This document shows positions 29,104 to 37,054 of a stretch of 64,000 nucleotides of DNA, one piece after another. Each line of letters opens with the position of its first letter. Within the stretch, counting starts at the first letter, position 1. The notes beneath the pieces are model-generated. The model searched no databases, had not been told where the DNA came from, and saw nothing but the letters and a program-made list of their open reading frames with translations. Origin of the DNA: Gaiellasilicea sp963791905 (GTDB lineage: Bacteria > Actinomycetota > Thermoleophilia > Gaiellales > Gaiellaceae); assembly GCA_963791905.1 (NCBI GenBank), contig CAWBTX010000002.1:506793-570792 (forward strand). Direction: 5' to 3'. A program made the translations under genes and the position numbers.

Positions 29104-29511
29104 ATGTCGCAGGAGGACGTGGAGCTGGTGCGCAGGGTTTACGAGGCACACGAGCGCGGCGATTTCACGGCTGTCTTCGCGGCCTACGATCCGGAGATCG
29201 AATGGCATGTCCTGAGGGTCGCCGAGCTTGGATTCGATCCCGTGTACGTCGGCCACGACGGTGTCCGGACCTTCTGGCGCCTATGGCTCTCGGCGTGGGA
29301 GACGACGACTTTCGAGTACGACGAGTTCATCGACGCCGGCGAGCACGTCGTCGTCGTTCAGAGCCAGCGGATGCGAGCGCGGACGAGCGGGATCGAGGTG
29401 GAATGGAACTCCTACGCCCAGGTCTGGACGATCCAGGACGCCAAGGTCGTGCGTATGGAGTTCTTCCCCACTCGCGGCGAAGCCCTCGAAGCCGTGGGGC
29501 GGTCGGAGTAG
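29104..29511 (+). CDS. SnoaL-like / NTF2-fold protein
   Basis: An intact 135-residue single-domain protein starting MSQEDVELVRRVYEAHERGD. The cone-shaped NTF2 fold is indicated by FTAVFAAYDPEIEWHV, GHDGVRTFWRLWLSAW, FEYDEFIDAGEHVVVVQSQ and YAQVWTIQDAKVVRMEFF. The family includes polyketide cyclases, ketosteroid isomerases and many stress proteins of unknown substrate in Thermoleophilia. No operon partner is evident; the dispersed repeat begins 6 bases after its stop. Confidence 0.75.
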   Translation: MSQEDVELVRRVYEAHERGDFTAVFAAYDPEIEWHVLRVAELGFDPVYVGHDGVRTFWRLWLSAWETTTFEYDEFIDAGEHVVVVQSQRMRARTSGIEVEWNSYAQVWTIQDAKVVRMEFFPTRGEALEAVGRSE

Positions 29512-29516
29512 CGTGC

Positions 29517-29556
29517 GGAGTTTCGCTAGCCGTTTCGCTAGACCCTCCTAGAGGAC
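29517..29556 (+). repeat. dispersed 'tttcgctag' repeat, copy 2
   Basis: It contains ggagtttcgctagccgtttc and gctagaccctcctag, the inverted counterpart of 28866-28907 and direct to 33886-33926. Confidence 0.5.
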
Positions 29557-29562
29557 GGGCCT

Positions 29563-29718
29563 ATGCAAGGCAAGACGGTCGAGGTCGATGCCGTGGAGGG
29601 CCGGCCACCCAAGACGATTGACGTCCCAGATGGCAAGGGCGGGGCCTGCCGTTATTGCCTGGCGCAGTGGACTCAGGAGGGCATGACGGTGGCCTACACG
29701 TTTCTCTACGCCGTTTAG
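29563..29718 (+). CDS. 51-residue protein with Cys-x-x-x-Cys, unknown function
   Basis: The start ATG follows an AGAGGA site at 29549-29554. The product begins MQGKTVEVDAVEGRPPKTID, continues VPDGKGGACRYCLAQWTQEG and ends VAYTFLYAV. The even spacing of charged and hydrophobic residues and the ribosome-binding site support a real gene. The two cysteines four residues apart could bind metal. It overlaps the end of the repeat. Confidence 0.45.
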   Translation: MQGKTVEVDAVEGRPPKTIDVPDGKGGACRYCLAQWTQEGMTVAYTFLYAV

Positions 29719-29894
29719 TCCGCTCTTGCGCCGTCGCCACCAGCGCTGTGCTTCTCGCGTCTCGTCCGCTGCGGAAGACGGAACGGAGCGGGGGTGTTCA
29801 ATCACTGCGCCGACGCGCGCCGAGGTGTTGGCCCATCCATCACGGGAGCTGATGCCGTCCCCTGGGGGGCCCGAGCCCTACGCCGTGTTGCGCG

Positions 29895-30080
29895 CGTCCC
29901 GGCCTTGCACAGGGCGCCAGCAGTCGGCGTGTCGATGCTCTCCCTCATCCCTTCCGAATCCGGTAGCGCCGCGCGGGCTCCTCACGCACGACCTCTTCGA
30001 TAGCCCCGTGTGCTGGGGGCTCGGTCGACTCGGACTCGACGGCGCCTCGGACCGGCCTTGACACGGTCTCCCGGCTTTAA
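29895..30080 (-). pseudogene. decayed DUF1918 gene
   Basis: Reading leftward and allowing frameshifts, the sequence gives KPGDRV, VESESTEPPAHGAIEEVVRE, EPARRYRIR and then ESIDTPTAGAL. These align in order with the intact DUF1918 proteins at 42109-42306 and 46997-47194 (GHRVEVESESTE, EEVVRD, RYRIRWDDGHESIYTPAAGA). No single frame is open throughout. It is transcribed away from Hsp20. Confidence 0.65.
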
Positions 30081-30202
30081 GACCACTGCTCTCACCCCTC
30101 CGTCCGTCCATCGTCTCGAGCGACATCGCGCCTGAGAGCCGCCGAAGCGGGGTATCTTCCCCGTAGGTCACAGCCGAAGACCCCGGAGCGAGAGAGGCAG
30201 AG

Positions 30203-30634
30203 ATGACGCTCTATTTTGATCCCTTTCGAGAGCTTGACCAGCTGACCCAGCAGATCGTCTCCGGAGGAAGAAGCCCCCGCAGCTGCCCGATGGACGCCTA
30301 TCGCCGTGGTGACGAGTTCATCGTCCACCTCGACCTGCCGGGCGCCGATCCCAGCTCGATCGACGTGACGGTTGAGAGAAACGCTTTGACGGTGAGGGCG
30401 GAGCGGCACTTCGAGTTTAGGGAGGGCGATGAGCTGCTCGTTAGCGAGCGACCCCAGGGCATTTTCAGCCGACAGCTCTCGCTTGGCGCCACTATTGACA
30501 CCGACAGCATCGGGGCGAGCTACGAGGGTGGCGTGCTGACGCTCACCCTCGCTGTCTCCGAGGCGGCGAAACCTCGGAAGGTTGAGGTCCGGGCCAGCGG
30601 CGATCGAACGACGCTCGAGCCCGGCGCGTCTTAG
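30203..30634 (+). CDS. Hsp20 / small heat-shock protein
   Basis: An intact 143-residue alpha-crystallin-domain chaperone that holds unfolding proteins without ATP. After a short N-terminal arm (MTLYFDPFRELDQLTQQIV), the domain shows MDAYRRGDEFIVHLDLPGAD, VERNALTVRAER, the GIFSRQLSLG strand and ASYEGGVLTLTLAVSEAAKP. A purine-rich GAGAGAGGCAGAG precedes the ATG. No clear CIRCE or HAIR operator was found upstream. It sits between a dead DUF1918 gene and transposase debris, in a stress-gene neighbourhood. Confidence 0.9.
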   Translation: MTLYFDPFRELDQLTQQIVSGGRSPRSCPMDAYRRGDEFIVHLDLPGADPSSIDVTVERNALTVRAERHFEFREGDELLVSERPQGIFSRQLSLGATIDTDSIGASYEGGVLTLTLAVSEAAKPRKVEVRASGDRTTLEPGAS

Positions 30635-30889
30635 GCGCTGGTCCGGGCCGTCCCAAGCAGAGCTAGGGCCTCTCGACGCGCGGGATTAGCGAACGGTCGA
30701 AGCCGTCGATGCCGGCGCGCTCGAGTTCCTCGAGACGGCGGTCCGTATCGGCGGGCAGGCGCTCCACGTCCCCGTTGATGCAGCCGCCGCTGAACGACCT
30801 TCAGCGGCGGGCTCGTGGGCAGCGCGGCGGCCGCTACTCGCGAGGACTCCCGCGCCGCGGCGATGCGCGCACGCGACTCGGCCAGCTCC

Positions 30890-31060
30890 ACCGCGTCGGG
30901 CCGAAGCGCAGCGCGGCCCAGATCAACGCCGTGAACACCATGCCTGCGGTGGACCGCCGCCGGCCTCGCCGAAGCCAAGAAGGGCTTCCGGCGCGTCGAG
31001 GGCCACCGCGACCTGCCCGAGCTCACCGCCGCGCTCCGTCGCGAGCTAACCCCACCCCGA
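30890..31060 (+). pseudogene. transposase C-terminal remnant (IS256-like)
   Basis: One frame reads WTAAGLAEAKKGFRRVEGHR followed by DLPELTAALRREL. This is the W..aglxEA...FRRVxGhrdlp pattern at the end of a group of IS256-family transposases. The upstream half is in other frames and the rest of the gene is absent. The identification rests on this one motif. Confidence 0.4.
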
Positions 31061-31144
31061 CCGAGGAGGCCGCCGCTGCTCGCGCCGCCTGACGCACTCA
31101 CCCGCTCAGGGCCGCCGCCGAAGATCTACAGCGGTCGGGACATC

Positions 31145-31405
31145 CTCCAGGAATTGGGCGCGCTGAGGTCGGGGAGCGGCTGCTGGAGGCCTTCGAGCCC
31201 GGGGACCATCAGCTGCTCGGCGTCCAGGGCTGGACCACGGCGAGCTGATGACCATGGCCGGATATGCGGAGCAGGCAGAGGCTCAGGCCGCCAGCGCGAG
31301 CGCATGACCGCTGCTATGCGCGCGATGGGCGAACTCGACGCTCAGGATCAGGAGGAGGTCGTGCGCTACACGGCCAAGCTGCGATCGGAGCGGGTCCGTG
31401 GCTGA
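31145..31405 (+). CDS. small helical protein, possibly fragmentary
   Basis: A mixed-frame reading gives GERLLEAFEPGDHQLLGVQG, MTMAGYAEQAEAQAASASAM and then MTAAMRAMGELDAQDQEEVV, ending RSERVRG. The last part is open and amphipathic. No family recognised; one frameshift near 31240. It ends 85 bases before the inverted duplication. Confidence 0.3.
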   Translation, partial: LQELGALRSGSGCWRPSSPGTISCSASRAGPRRADDHGRICGAGRGSGRQRERMTAAMRAMGELDAQDQEEVVRYTAKLRSERVRG

Positions 31406-31547
31406 CGAGCTCATTTCATCATTCACCCGCCGCCGTGGCCGAGCACTGCCTTCGCCAGGCGGCGGCCTCGACGTCATCCGCATTGCAGGCACGTTCGCTG
31501 CGGGTCACATCAGCCGCGCGGCCGTCGCCGCCGCTCGGCCGCCGGGC

Positions 31548-32708
31548 TCACCCCTTGGCGCTGTAGGAGTGGGCGCCGGTGCCGGCGAGCTTGCCGCCGT
31601 CGACGATCAGGTACTCGTCCGGGATCGGGCGGTCGTCGAACCAGCACTCGAGGATCTCGCGGGTGCCGGCGGCGTAGCGGGCCTGGGCCGAGAGGCTGGT
31701 GCCGGAGGTGTGCGGGGTCATGCCGTGGTGGGGCATGGTCCGCCAGGGATGATCCTTCGGAGCGGGCTGGGGGTACCAGACATCGCCGGCGTAGCCGGCG
31801 AGTTGGCCCGACTCGAGCGCCCGCACGATCGCGTCGCGGTCGCAGATCTTGCCGCGCGCGGTGTTGATGAGGTATGTGCCGCGGCGCATTGTGTCGAGCA
31901 GCTCGTCGTCGAAGAGCCCCTCCGTCTCCGGGTGCAGCGGCGCGTTGATCGTGACCACGTCGCACTCGGGCACCATGTCCTGGGTGCTCTCGTGGTAGGT
32001 GAGGCCGAGCTCTCGCTCCACCTCCTCGGGGAGGCGGTGACGATCGGTGTAGTGCAGCCCCACCTCGAAGGGCTTGAGCCGCCGCAGCACCGCGGAGCCG
32101 ATCCGCCCTGCCCCCACGGTCCCGACCTCCATGCCCTCCAGGTCATAGGACCGCGACACGCAGTCGGCGATGTTCCAGCCCCCGTCGATCACCCACTGGT
32201 AGGACGGGATGTAGTTGCGCACGAGCGCGAGGATCATCATCACCACGTGCTCGGAGACGCTGATGCTGTTCGAGAAGGTCACCTCCGCCACGGTGATGCC
32301 GTTCTCGATGGCCGCGTCGATGTCCACGTGGTCGGAGCCGATCCCCGCCGTCACCGCCAGCTTGAGCTTGGGCGCCTTTGCGATCCGCTCCGCGGTCAGG
32401 TAGGCGGGCCAGAAGGGCTGCGAGATCACGATCTCGGCCTCAGGAAGCTCGCGATCCAGCACCGAGTCGGGCCCCTCCTTGTCGGACGTGACGATCAGCT
32501 TGTGCCCGCGTCCCTCGACGAACTCGCGCAACCCGAGCTCGCCCGACACGCAGCCCAGCAGCTCCCCCGGCGTGAAGTCGATGTCCTCAGGAGACGGTGT
32601 GTTCTGGCCGCCGTGGTACTGCTCGATCGTGGGCACGGAGCCGCGCGCATAGGACGGCGGATACCCGCTGACGGGGTCGTCGTAGAGAACGCAGATGATG
32701 TTCGTCAT
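31548..32708 (-). CDS. fdh: NAD-dependent formate dehydrogenase, copy 1
   Basis: An intact 386-residue D-2-hydroxyacid-dehydrogenase-family enzyme oxidising formate to CO2 with NAD. It closely follows the Pseudomonas/yeast FDH layout: TAGIGSDHVDIDAA, TFSNSISVSEHVVMM with the substrate Asn, TVGAGRIGSAVLRRL (Rossmann), HYTDRHRLP with the NAD-selecting Asp, NTARGK (catalytic Arg), YPQPAPKDHPWR (Gln) and MTPHTSGT (catalytic His). The C-terminus is cut short at AHSYSAKG. Only four substitutions distinguish it from copy 2 over about 383 residues. The small gene at 32834-33130 precedes it, probably in one transcript. Confidence 0.93.
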   Translation of the reverse strand: MTNIICVLYDDPVSGYPPSYARGSVPTIEQYHGGQNTPSPEDIDFTPGELLGCVSGELGLREFVEGRGHKLIVTSDKEGPDSVLDRELPEAEIVISQPFWPAYLTAERIAKAPKLKLAVTAGIGSDHVDIDAAIENGITVAEVTFSNSISVSEHVVMMILALVRNYIPSYQWVIDGGWNIADCVSRSYDLEGMEVGTVGAGRIGSAVLRRLKPFEVGLHYTDRHRLPEEVERELGLTYHESTQDMVPECDVVTINAPLHPETEGLFDDELLDTMRRGTYLINTARGKICDRDAIVRALESGQLAGYAGDVWYPQPAPKDHPWRTMPHHGMTPHTSGTSLSAQARYAAGTREILECWFDDRPIPDEYLIVDGGKLAGTGAHSYSAKG

Positions 32709-32833
32709 GGCGGTCCTTTCGTCGGTCTCGCCTGGCAGGGCTCGTGACGCGTCGGCGACGCTCCCGATCGCCCACGGAGGCGACGGGGGCGCGGCGATGC
32801 CGGCCCCTCGATCGCGTCTGGCCGTTCTCAGCG

Positions 32834-33130
32834 TCATGCGCCGCCCACCGCTCGGAAGTGGCCCTCCACGGTCTCGCGGTCGAGCTGCCGCGACGCCATG
32901 ATGATCAGCGGGCCAATCGCGTCCTCGGGGACGAACGCCAGGTCGAGCAGTACAGCGCGCGCCTCCTCGGGCGTTTCCGTCCGGACGGCGGCGTCCGGGT
33001 CCGCTCGGCGCAGCCGCTCGGCAAGCCGCAGCGCGTCCGCCTGCTCCGCGAAGCGGAACGCCTGGCGCGGCGGCGTCGCTAGCTCGACGATCACGAACGA
33101 TGTTGGCGGGGTCTCGGGGACTTCGCTCAC
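32834..33130 (-). CDS. 98-residue protein of the formate dehydrogenase unit, copy 1
   Basis: The GTG at 33128-33130 follows AAGGAGGT seven bases upstream. The product reads SEVPETPPTSFVIVELATPP, RQAFRFAEQADALRLAERLR, then RADPDAAVRTETPEEARAVL and MASRQLDRETVEGHFRAVGG. A short beta strand followed by helices suggests a small alpha/beta domain. No family recognised. It lies 125 bases upstream of fdh in both copies and differs at only three residues between them, so it is probably functionally tied to FDH. Confidence 0.7.
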   Translation of the reverse strand: MSEVPETPPTSFVIVELATPPRQAFRFAEQADALRLAERLRRADPDAAVRTETPEEARAVLLDLAFVPEDAIGPLIIMASRQLDRETVEGHFRAVGGA

Positions 33131-33262
33131 GCTGCTCACCTCCTTGGTCGCTGCCGGATCGTCCCCCCACGCCGCCCGGTTCATCACGCGACTCGCCCGA
33201 TCGCTTCGGTCGTCCACGGTCCGGCGCTCGTCGCCGTGCCCCTCGCGGCGTAGGCGGCTGGC

Positions 33263-33472
33263 TTAATCGTGCGAAGCCTCGAGGTGCGCGTAGCGAGGAT
33301 CTGCACCGCCGAGCTCGCGGCCGTTTAACCAGGCACGGCCAACTCCGCGCGTAGCCAAGTCGTGCCGGGCCTCGACGGCCTGCCCGACCCGGCGGTCGCC
33401 ATCGGCGCGGTGCAGTCCACCTCGCCGTCGCGCTGCCCCCTCGGAGGCACGCTGTCGCTCATTGCTCGTCAT
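33263..33472 (-). CDS. 69-residue protein of the formate dehydrogenase unit, copy 1
   Basis: From ATG 33472 the product reads MTSNERQRASEGAARRRGG, LHRADGDRRVGQAVEARHDL, then GRAWLNGRELGGADPRYAHL and ends EASHD. Copy 2 is in the same frame from RRRGGLHRAD onward but starts at a different ATG owing to a one-base difference. The conserved C-terminal GRxWLNGRELGGADPRY block is probably the functional core. Function unknown. Confidence 0.6.
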   Translation of the reverse strand: MTSNERQRASEGAARRRGGLHRADGDRRVGQAVEARHDLATRGVGRAWLNGRELGGADPRYAHLEASHD

Positions 33473-33477
33473 CGTCC

Positions 33478-33750
33478 TCAACCTTCCAGTCCTCTAGTAC
33501 AAGCGAGTGCGCGGCTCTCGGCGAGCAGTTCGAAAGGGCCCGCGTTGAGCCCTCGGTAGCCCTCGTCGTCGACCCAGTTGAGCCAGGCCTGCCGCGCTGT
33601 GACTTGATCGCCCGCGCCCCGGAGCCGGACGTAGGCTCCGAACTCGGTCGACGTGCCGACGGCGGCGTCAAAGCGCTCGCCCAGCCGGTCCTGCTCGACC
33701 AGCGCCGCCTCGAGCCGCTGCACGGCGCGGTCGCGTTCCTCGCTTGCCAT
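33478..33750 (-). CDS. 90-residue helical protein present only in copy 1
   Basis: The ATG at 33750 has AAGGAGGAG just upstream. The product starts MASEERDRAVQRLEAALVEQ, with an N-terminal coiled-coil-like helix, then VRLRGAGDQVTARQAWLNWV and DDEGYRGLNAGPFELLAESR. No family recognised. The corresponding region is deleted in the second copy of the duplication, so this gene is dispensable for, or inserted into, the unit. Confidence 0.55.
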   Translation of the reverse strand: MASEERDRAVQRLEAALVEQDRLGERFDAAVGTSTEFGAYVRLRGAGDQVTARQAWLNWVDDEGYRGLNAGPFELLAESRALACTRGLEG

Positions 33751-33885
33751 GGCCCTCCTCCTTAGTCCCTCTGTGGGGGGCCGCACGAAAGGAAGAGAGA
33801 GAGTGAGACCTAACGAACGATCAGTCTTTGGAAAAGACTACTCCGATGAGCGGCAGCCCGAAGCGCGAGACCCATCTCACCGAAA

Positions 33886-33990
33886 TGGCGCGAGTTTCGC
33901 CAGTCGTTTCGCTAGACCCTCCGCACCGACACTTCCGCTCCGCGCTATGCGAGCGTCACTGCCCGCACCGAGTTGGCTCCCGCTCCGGAC
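33886..33990 (+). repeat. dispersed 'tttcgctag' repeat copy 3 plus shared 75-base tail
   Basis: Bases 33886-33926 (gcgagtttcgccagtcgttt, then cgctagaccctcc) match the copies at 28866 (inverted) and 29517 (direct). Bases 33917-33990 match 28672-28746 in inverted orientation. It borders copy 1 of the duplication. Confidence 0.55.
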
Positions 33991-34079
33991 GGGCCTCAAG
34001 CGTGTTGTCAACTCACGGGCTGACGCTTGCTTCACCGAGGGCGGCAGGAGTCTGCGGTCTCGACCACGACGTTGCTGTG

Positions 34080-34330
34080 GGTCGTCCGGAGCAGGTGTCT
34101 GCTGGCCGGTTACCGCACGCTCGGTTCTCGTTCCTTGGCGGCCGGCCTCGTCGCCGCGAGCATCGCCCAGCGGAGATAGGGGAATGTGCTTGGTCAGCGG
34201 CCCGCGGCGATCCTTGTCTCCTGACTGATTGGCGCGGGGGCAGAGACCGGTCGACCCGGCGACCTTCTTGGGAGACGGGAACCGCTCGATCTCGCGATCT
34301 CGGCGGCGATCGTGAGGTCGACCACCCCAG
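34080..34330 (-). pseudogene. IS110-family transposase remnant
   Basis: Reading leftward: VDLTIAAEI, then IERFPSPKKVAGSTGLCPRA, NQSGDKDRRGPLTK and, after a one-base shift, PYLRWAMLAATRPAAK. This is the conserved Transposase_20 region of IS110 elements (ARFxSPxKLVGYxGLCPR, then QSG...RGPLTK, YLRWAL). The N-terminal DEDD domain and the element ends are absent. Confidence 0.75.
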
Positions 34331-34538
34331 CCGATGCTTGGTGCGCTCTTCGGCACGCGGGTGCTCGGTGTCGCGTAACCGCACGGTGCCGAACGGGCGA
34401 GGGTTGCCCTGTGCTCGTCCCGGGTATGTTCACCTTTACGGTTCGCTCCAGCCCATGGCGGGCGCTCTCCGGCTCTAGCACATGGTCGGCGCACGGTGTC
34501 GGTTTGCCCGACACGGAACGTCGTTTAAGGAGCGGAGC

Positions 34539-34979
34539 ATGTCGCCCTTCTGGTCGCAGCGGTCAGCCGGCACAGCGGCGCGCATCCCTAGTTCGGGCCC
34601 CGACCGGCGGAATCGCGGTTCCGCTGCGGCTTCGGAGCCGGCGCCGGGCGAATACCACGGGCGACCGCGCGCCGTTCGCGGTCTCCCGCACGAGTCGAGT
34701 GACGATTGGGCGTGGGACCAGCGCGCAGCGCGCGAGGCACGCCACCAAGAGACGATCGAGGCGAGCTTCGATCGCGCCGAGGCGTACGAGCGTCTGGGCG
34801 ATTTCGAGCACGCGCTCGAATGGCTCGACCGGGCCGCCGCGGTCAGTGGTGGCCTACCGCCGGCGTACCGTGCGCGGCGCGCACGCTGGGCTCGGGCGGC
34901 CGCGGTTCGACCCCGGCCGGCAGGCGGGGATTGGAAGCGCCGCCTCACCCGGTCGTATGAGGGCGCGGCGGGCCGATGA
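34539..34979 (+). CDS. small helical (TPR-like) protein coupled to an ATPase
   Basis: The ATG at 34539 follows AAGGAGCGG. The first half is disordered and Arg/Pro-rich (SSGPDRRNRGSAAASEPAPG). The second half has one clear TPR-like helix pair (EASFDRAEAYERLGDFEHAL, then EWLDRAAAVSGGLPPAYRAR). The stop overlaps the ATG of the histidine-kinase-like ATPase by four bases, so the two are co-translated; a partner or adaptor role is inferred. 146 residues; no close family named. Confidence 0.6.
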   Translation: MSPFWSQRSAGTAARIPSSGPDRRNRGSAAASEPAPGEYHGRPRAVRGLPHESSDDWAWDQRAAREARHQETIEASFDRAEAYERLGDFEHALEWLDRAAAVSGGLPPAYRARRARWARAAAVRPRPAGGDWKRRLTRSYEGAAGR

Positions 34980-35479
34980 CCGGTCAGGCGCAGGACGTCG
35001 CTTCAATCGCGGCTGCCAGCGACGCCGCGCAGAGCCTTGTCTTCGAGCTACCCGCGAGGCCGGCCGCCGTCTCCGCGGCCAGGCGCGCGCTGCTCGCCGC
35101 CAATGGCGGGTTGCCCAGCACCGTCCGTGACGACGTTCTGCTGCTGCTGACCGAACTCGTGAGCAACGCGGTGCGCCACGCCGAAGCAGGGGCCGGCCGG
35201 GCGGTGCGCGTGGAGCTTCAGCAAGGGGCGCGGATGATCGGGGTGGCGGTCTTCGACGAAGGCACCGGCTTCACAGCGGAAGCCCCCCACCCCGAGCGGG
35301 ACCGGTCGGGCGGTTGGGGCCTATTCCTCATCGATCGGATCGCTGACCGCTGGGGAATCACGCCAACGGCATCCGGCACCTGTGCGTGGTTCGAGATCGA
35401 ATGCCACCAATTGACCGGCCGCCCCGGAACTGGCGCGCCTGGGCGGGGCGACGCGGAGCGCCAAGCGACGCCTCCGTGA
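34976..35479 (+). CDS. HATPase_c anti-sigma-type ATP-binding protein (RsbW/SpoIIAB-like)
   Basis: An intact 167-residue GHKL ATPase without a sensor or H-box. It shows an N box LLLTELVSNAVRHAEAG, a G1 box FDEGTGF and a G2 box GGWGLFLIDRIADRWG, the layout of serine-protein-kinase anti-sigma factors that bind sigma factors or phosphorylate STAS proteins. Its start overlaps the upstream TPR-like gene. No STAS antagonist or sigma factor is adjacent; the ANTAR regulator lies 318 bases downstream. It probably takes part in stress-response partner switching. Confidence 0.82.
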   Translation: MTGQAQDVASIAAASDAAQSLVFELPARPAAVSAARRALLAANGGLPSTVRDDVLLLLTELVSNAVRHAEAGAGRAVRVELQQGARMIGVAVFDEGTGFTAEAPHPERDRSGGWGLFLIDRIADRWGITPTASGTCAWFEIECHQLTGRPGTGAPGRGDAERQATPP

Positions 35480-35797
35480 GGCCCACCGCCTCTTCACCGA
35501 GATCGGTGCGAGCGGTCACGCAGAGCACGTGGCGGGCGAGCTCTAGTTCGGCAGTCTCCGCACTGCTCCTTGCATGGATAGGAACAGTCCGCCCGTTGCC
35601 GCTGCGTTCCAGGAAAGCGGAGGCGCCACGTGAAGTGCGCACGGCTCTTGGCGTCGGCGAATCGCGCCAGGCCGGCGCGAATCAACCCTGTGCACCAGCA
35701 ACGCCGAACGGCAGCTGACACCGGGGGAGTCGGGCGGAGCGCCGTATGTTCATACCACCGGATCTCCGGGGAAAACCTCAGTAAGAGCTTCGAGATC
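35480..35797 (+). other. intergenic region before the ANTAR regulator
   Basis: About 318 bases with no convincing reading frame. It must contain the promoter of the ANTAR gene, but no clear -35/-10 pair stood out. Confidence 0.4.
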
Positions 35798-36406
35798 ATG
35801 AGCTCCCGCGAGACAGAGCATCTGCGCGTGCTCATCGCCAACGAGAGGCGCGATCGGCTCGCGCTCGTCGCCCCGATCGTGGCTGCCCTCGGACACGAGG
35901 TGATCGCCCGCGAGATCGACGTGGACGAGGTCGGGCCGGTCACCGCACGAGAGCGGCCGGACGTGGCGCTCGTGGGGCTCGGCGAGAGCTCGCAGCACGC
36001 GCTCAACCTGATCGAGAGGATCGTCAAGCAGGCGTACTGCCCGGTGATCCTGCTGATCCATGAGCCGAATCCCGGCTTCGTCCGCGAGGCGTCGCGGCGC
36101 GGCATCTTCGCCTACATCACCGATGGCGAGAGCGAGGACGAAGCATCGGACTGGCAGAGCTCGATCGACATCGTGCTGCGGCGCTTCGCCGAGTACCACG
36201 ACTTGCAGGGAGCGTTCGGGCGCCGCGCGCTCACTGAGCGCGCCAAGGGAATTCTGATGGAGCGCCACGCCGTCGGCGAGGAGGCGGCCTTCGAGTTGCT
36301 GCGGACGCACGCTCGCACGACCAATCGCAAGCTCATTGACATCGCCGCCGCGGTTGTCGACGGGCACGCGCTTCTGCCCCAGCAGGCGCCCGAGCCGGCC
36401 GACTAG
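35798..36406 (+). CDS. ANTAR-domain response-regulator-like antiterminator
   Basis: An intact 202-residue protein: an N-terminal receiver-like fold (HLRVLIANERRDRLALVAPI, VIAREIDVDEVGPVTARERP), a linker helix, and a C-terminal ANTAR domain (RRALTERAKGILMERHAVGE, EAAFELLRTHARTTNRKLID). ANTAR domains bind paired RNA hairpins to prevent transcription termination. At the usual phosphoacceptor position the sequence is PDVALVGLGESS, with Gly where Asp is expected, so phosphorylation control is probably lost or replaced. The start is chosen at MSSRETEHLRV because upstream codons are not protein-like. Targets are unknown. Confidence 0.85.
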   Translation: MSSRETEHLRVLIANERRDRLALVAPIVAALGHEVIAREIDVDEVGPVTARERPDVALVGLGESSQHALNLIERIVKQAYCPVILLIHEPNPGFVREASRRGIFAYITDGESEDEASDWQSSIDIVLRRFAEYHDLQGAFGRRALTERAKGILMERHAVGEEAAFELLRTHARTTNRKLIDIAAAVVDGHALLPQQAPEPAD

Positions 36407-36529
36407 CACTGGCTGCCACGGGCTTCGGGCAATGGTGCACCGGATCGGCCTCGGCACCTTGCGCTGCTCCTTTTCGACGCACGAGCAGCACTGCCGCTGG
36501 CAGGCGGGAGCGGAACTTCGTAAGGATTG

Positions 36530-36703
36530 ACGCAGCGGTTGTCCGGGCCTGCCACTTCCACGAGAAGCTCGGCCTGCGGCTCGACGCTTCCTCCTTTCGC
36601 CGCCGCTGGCCGAGCGTCTCGAGCCAGCGGGATCGACCGCGACTTCCGCAAGGGCCAGAAGCACTCGGACCACGCGCCGCTCCTGGCGGAGCCGCGGCAC
36701 TAG
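36530..36703 (+). pseudogene. exonuclease III (XthA) C-terminal remnant
   Basis: With one frameshift the sequence reads CHFHEKLGLRLD, LLSPPLAERLEPAGIDRDF, then RKGQKHSDHAPLLAEPRH and stop. This matches the LRIDLVLASPxLA..., AxIDRExRKGxKPSDHAPV end of exodeoxyribonuclease III, with the catalytic SDH retained. The rest of the gene is missing. Confidence 0.65.
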
Positions 36704-36990
36704 CTCGAAACGAAGGTCTCCGCCGGGTACATCTCCGGCGGATCCGTGATGCCGACCTCTGCGAGGATCGGTCCCAGGTGCTGGCCGAACGCGTCGCACG
36801 CGTCCTGGGACTCCCAGACGTCGACGACGCGGAATCCGCTCGGGCTTTCGCCGGCTGAGTGGGAAAGGATGCCCCCGACCGGCCAGTCCGACACTGACTC
36901 CATCTTGTCCTTGCCCGCGAGCTTCTGGACGGTGGCGCGGTAGTTCTCCGCGGTGACCGTCGGACCCTGGTGGACCAGTACGACCGGCAT
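36700..36990 (-). CDS. ABM-like (antibiotic biosynthesis monooxygenase) domain protein
   Basis: A 96-residue ferredoxin-like alpha/beta-barrel protein: MPVVLVHQGPTVTAENYRAT, VQKLAGKDKMESVSDWPVGG, then GFRVVDVWESQDACDAFGQH and LGPILAEVGITDPPEMYPAE. The VVDVWES...F..H pattern is typical of dimeric ABM-fold proteins, which range from monooxygenases to stress proteins. Function cannot be narrowed. Its stop overlaps the end of the exonuclease remnant on the other strand. Confidence 0.7.
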   Translation of the reverse strand: MPVVLVHQGPTVTAENYRATVQKLAGKDKMESVSDWPVGGILSHSAGESPSGFRVVDVWESQDACDAFGQHLGPILAEVGITDPPEMYPAETFVSS

Positions 36991-37054
36991 TGCGAGCTCC
37001 TTGTTCGAGTTGGCCGACCCTACCTCGCCCGCGGACTTCGTGGCCAGCGATTAA

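Larger units (their letters stand above)
31490..33830 (-). repeat. inverted duplication, copy 1 (formate dehydrogenase unit)
   Basis: The complement of this segment matches 42563-44622. Homology starts at aagactg, continues through tcgttcgttaggtctcactc, covers the three small/fdh genes, and ends after the formate dehydrogenase at gcagcgaacgtgc. Copy 1 contains about 300 bases (the gene at 33478-33750) that copy 2 lacks. Confidence 0.85.
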
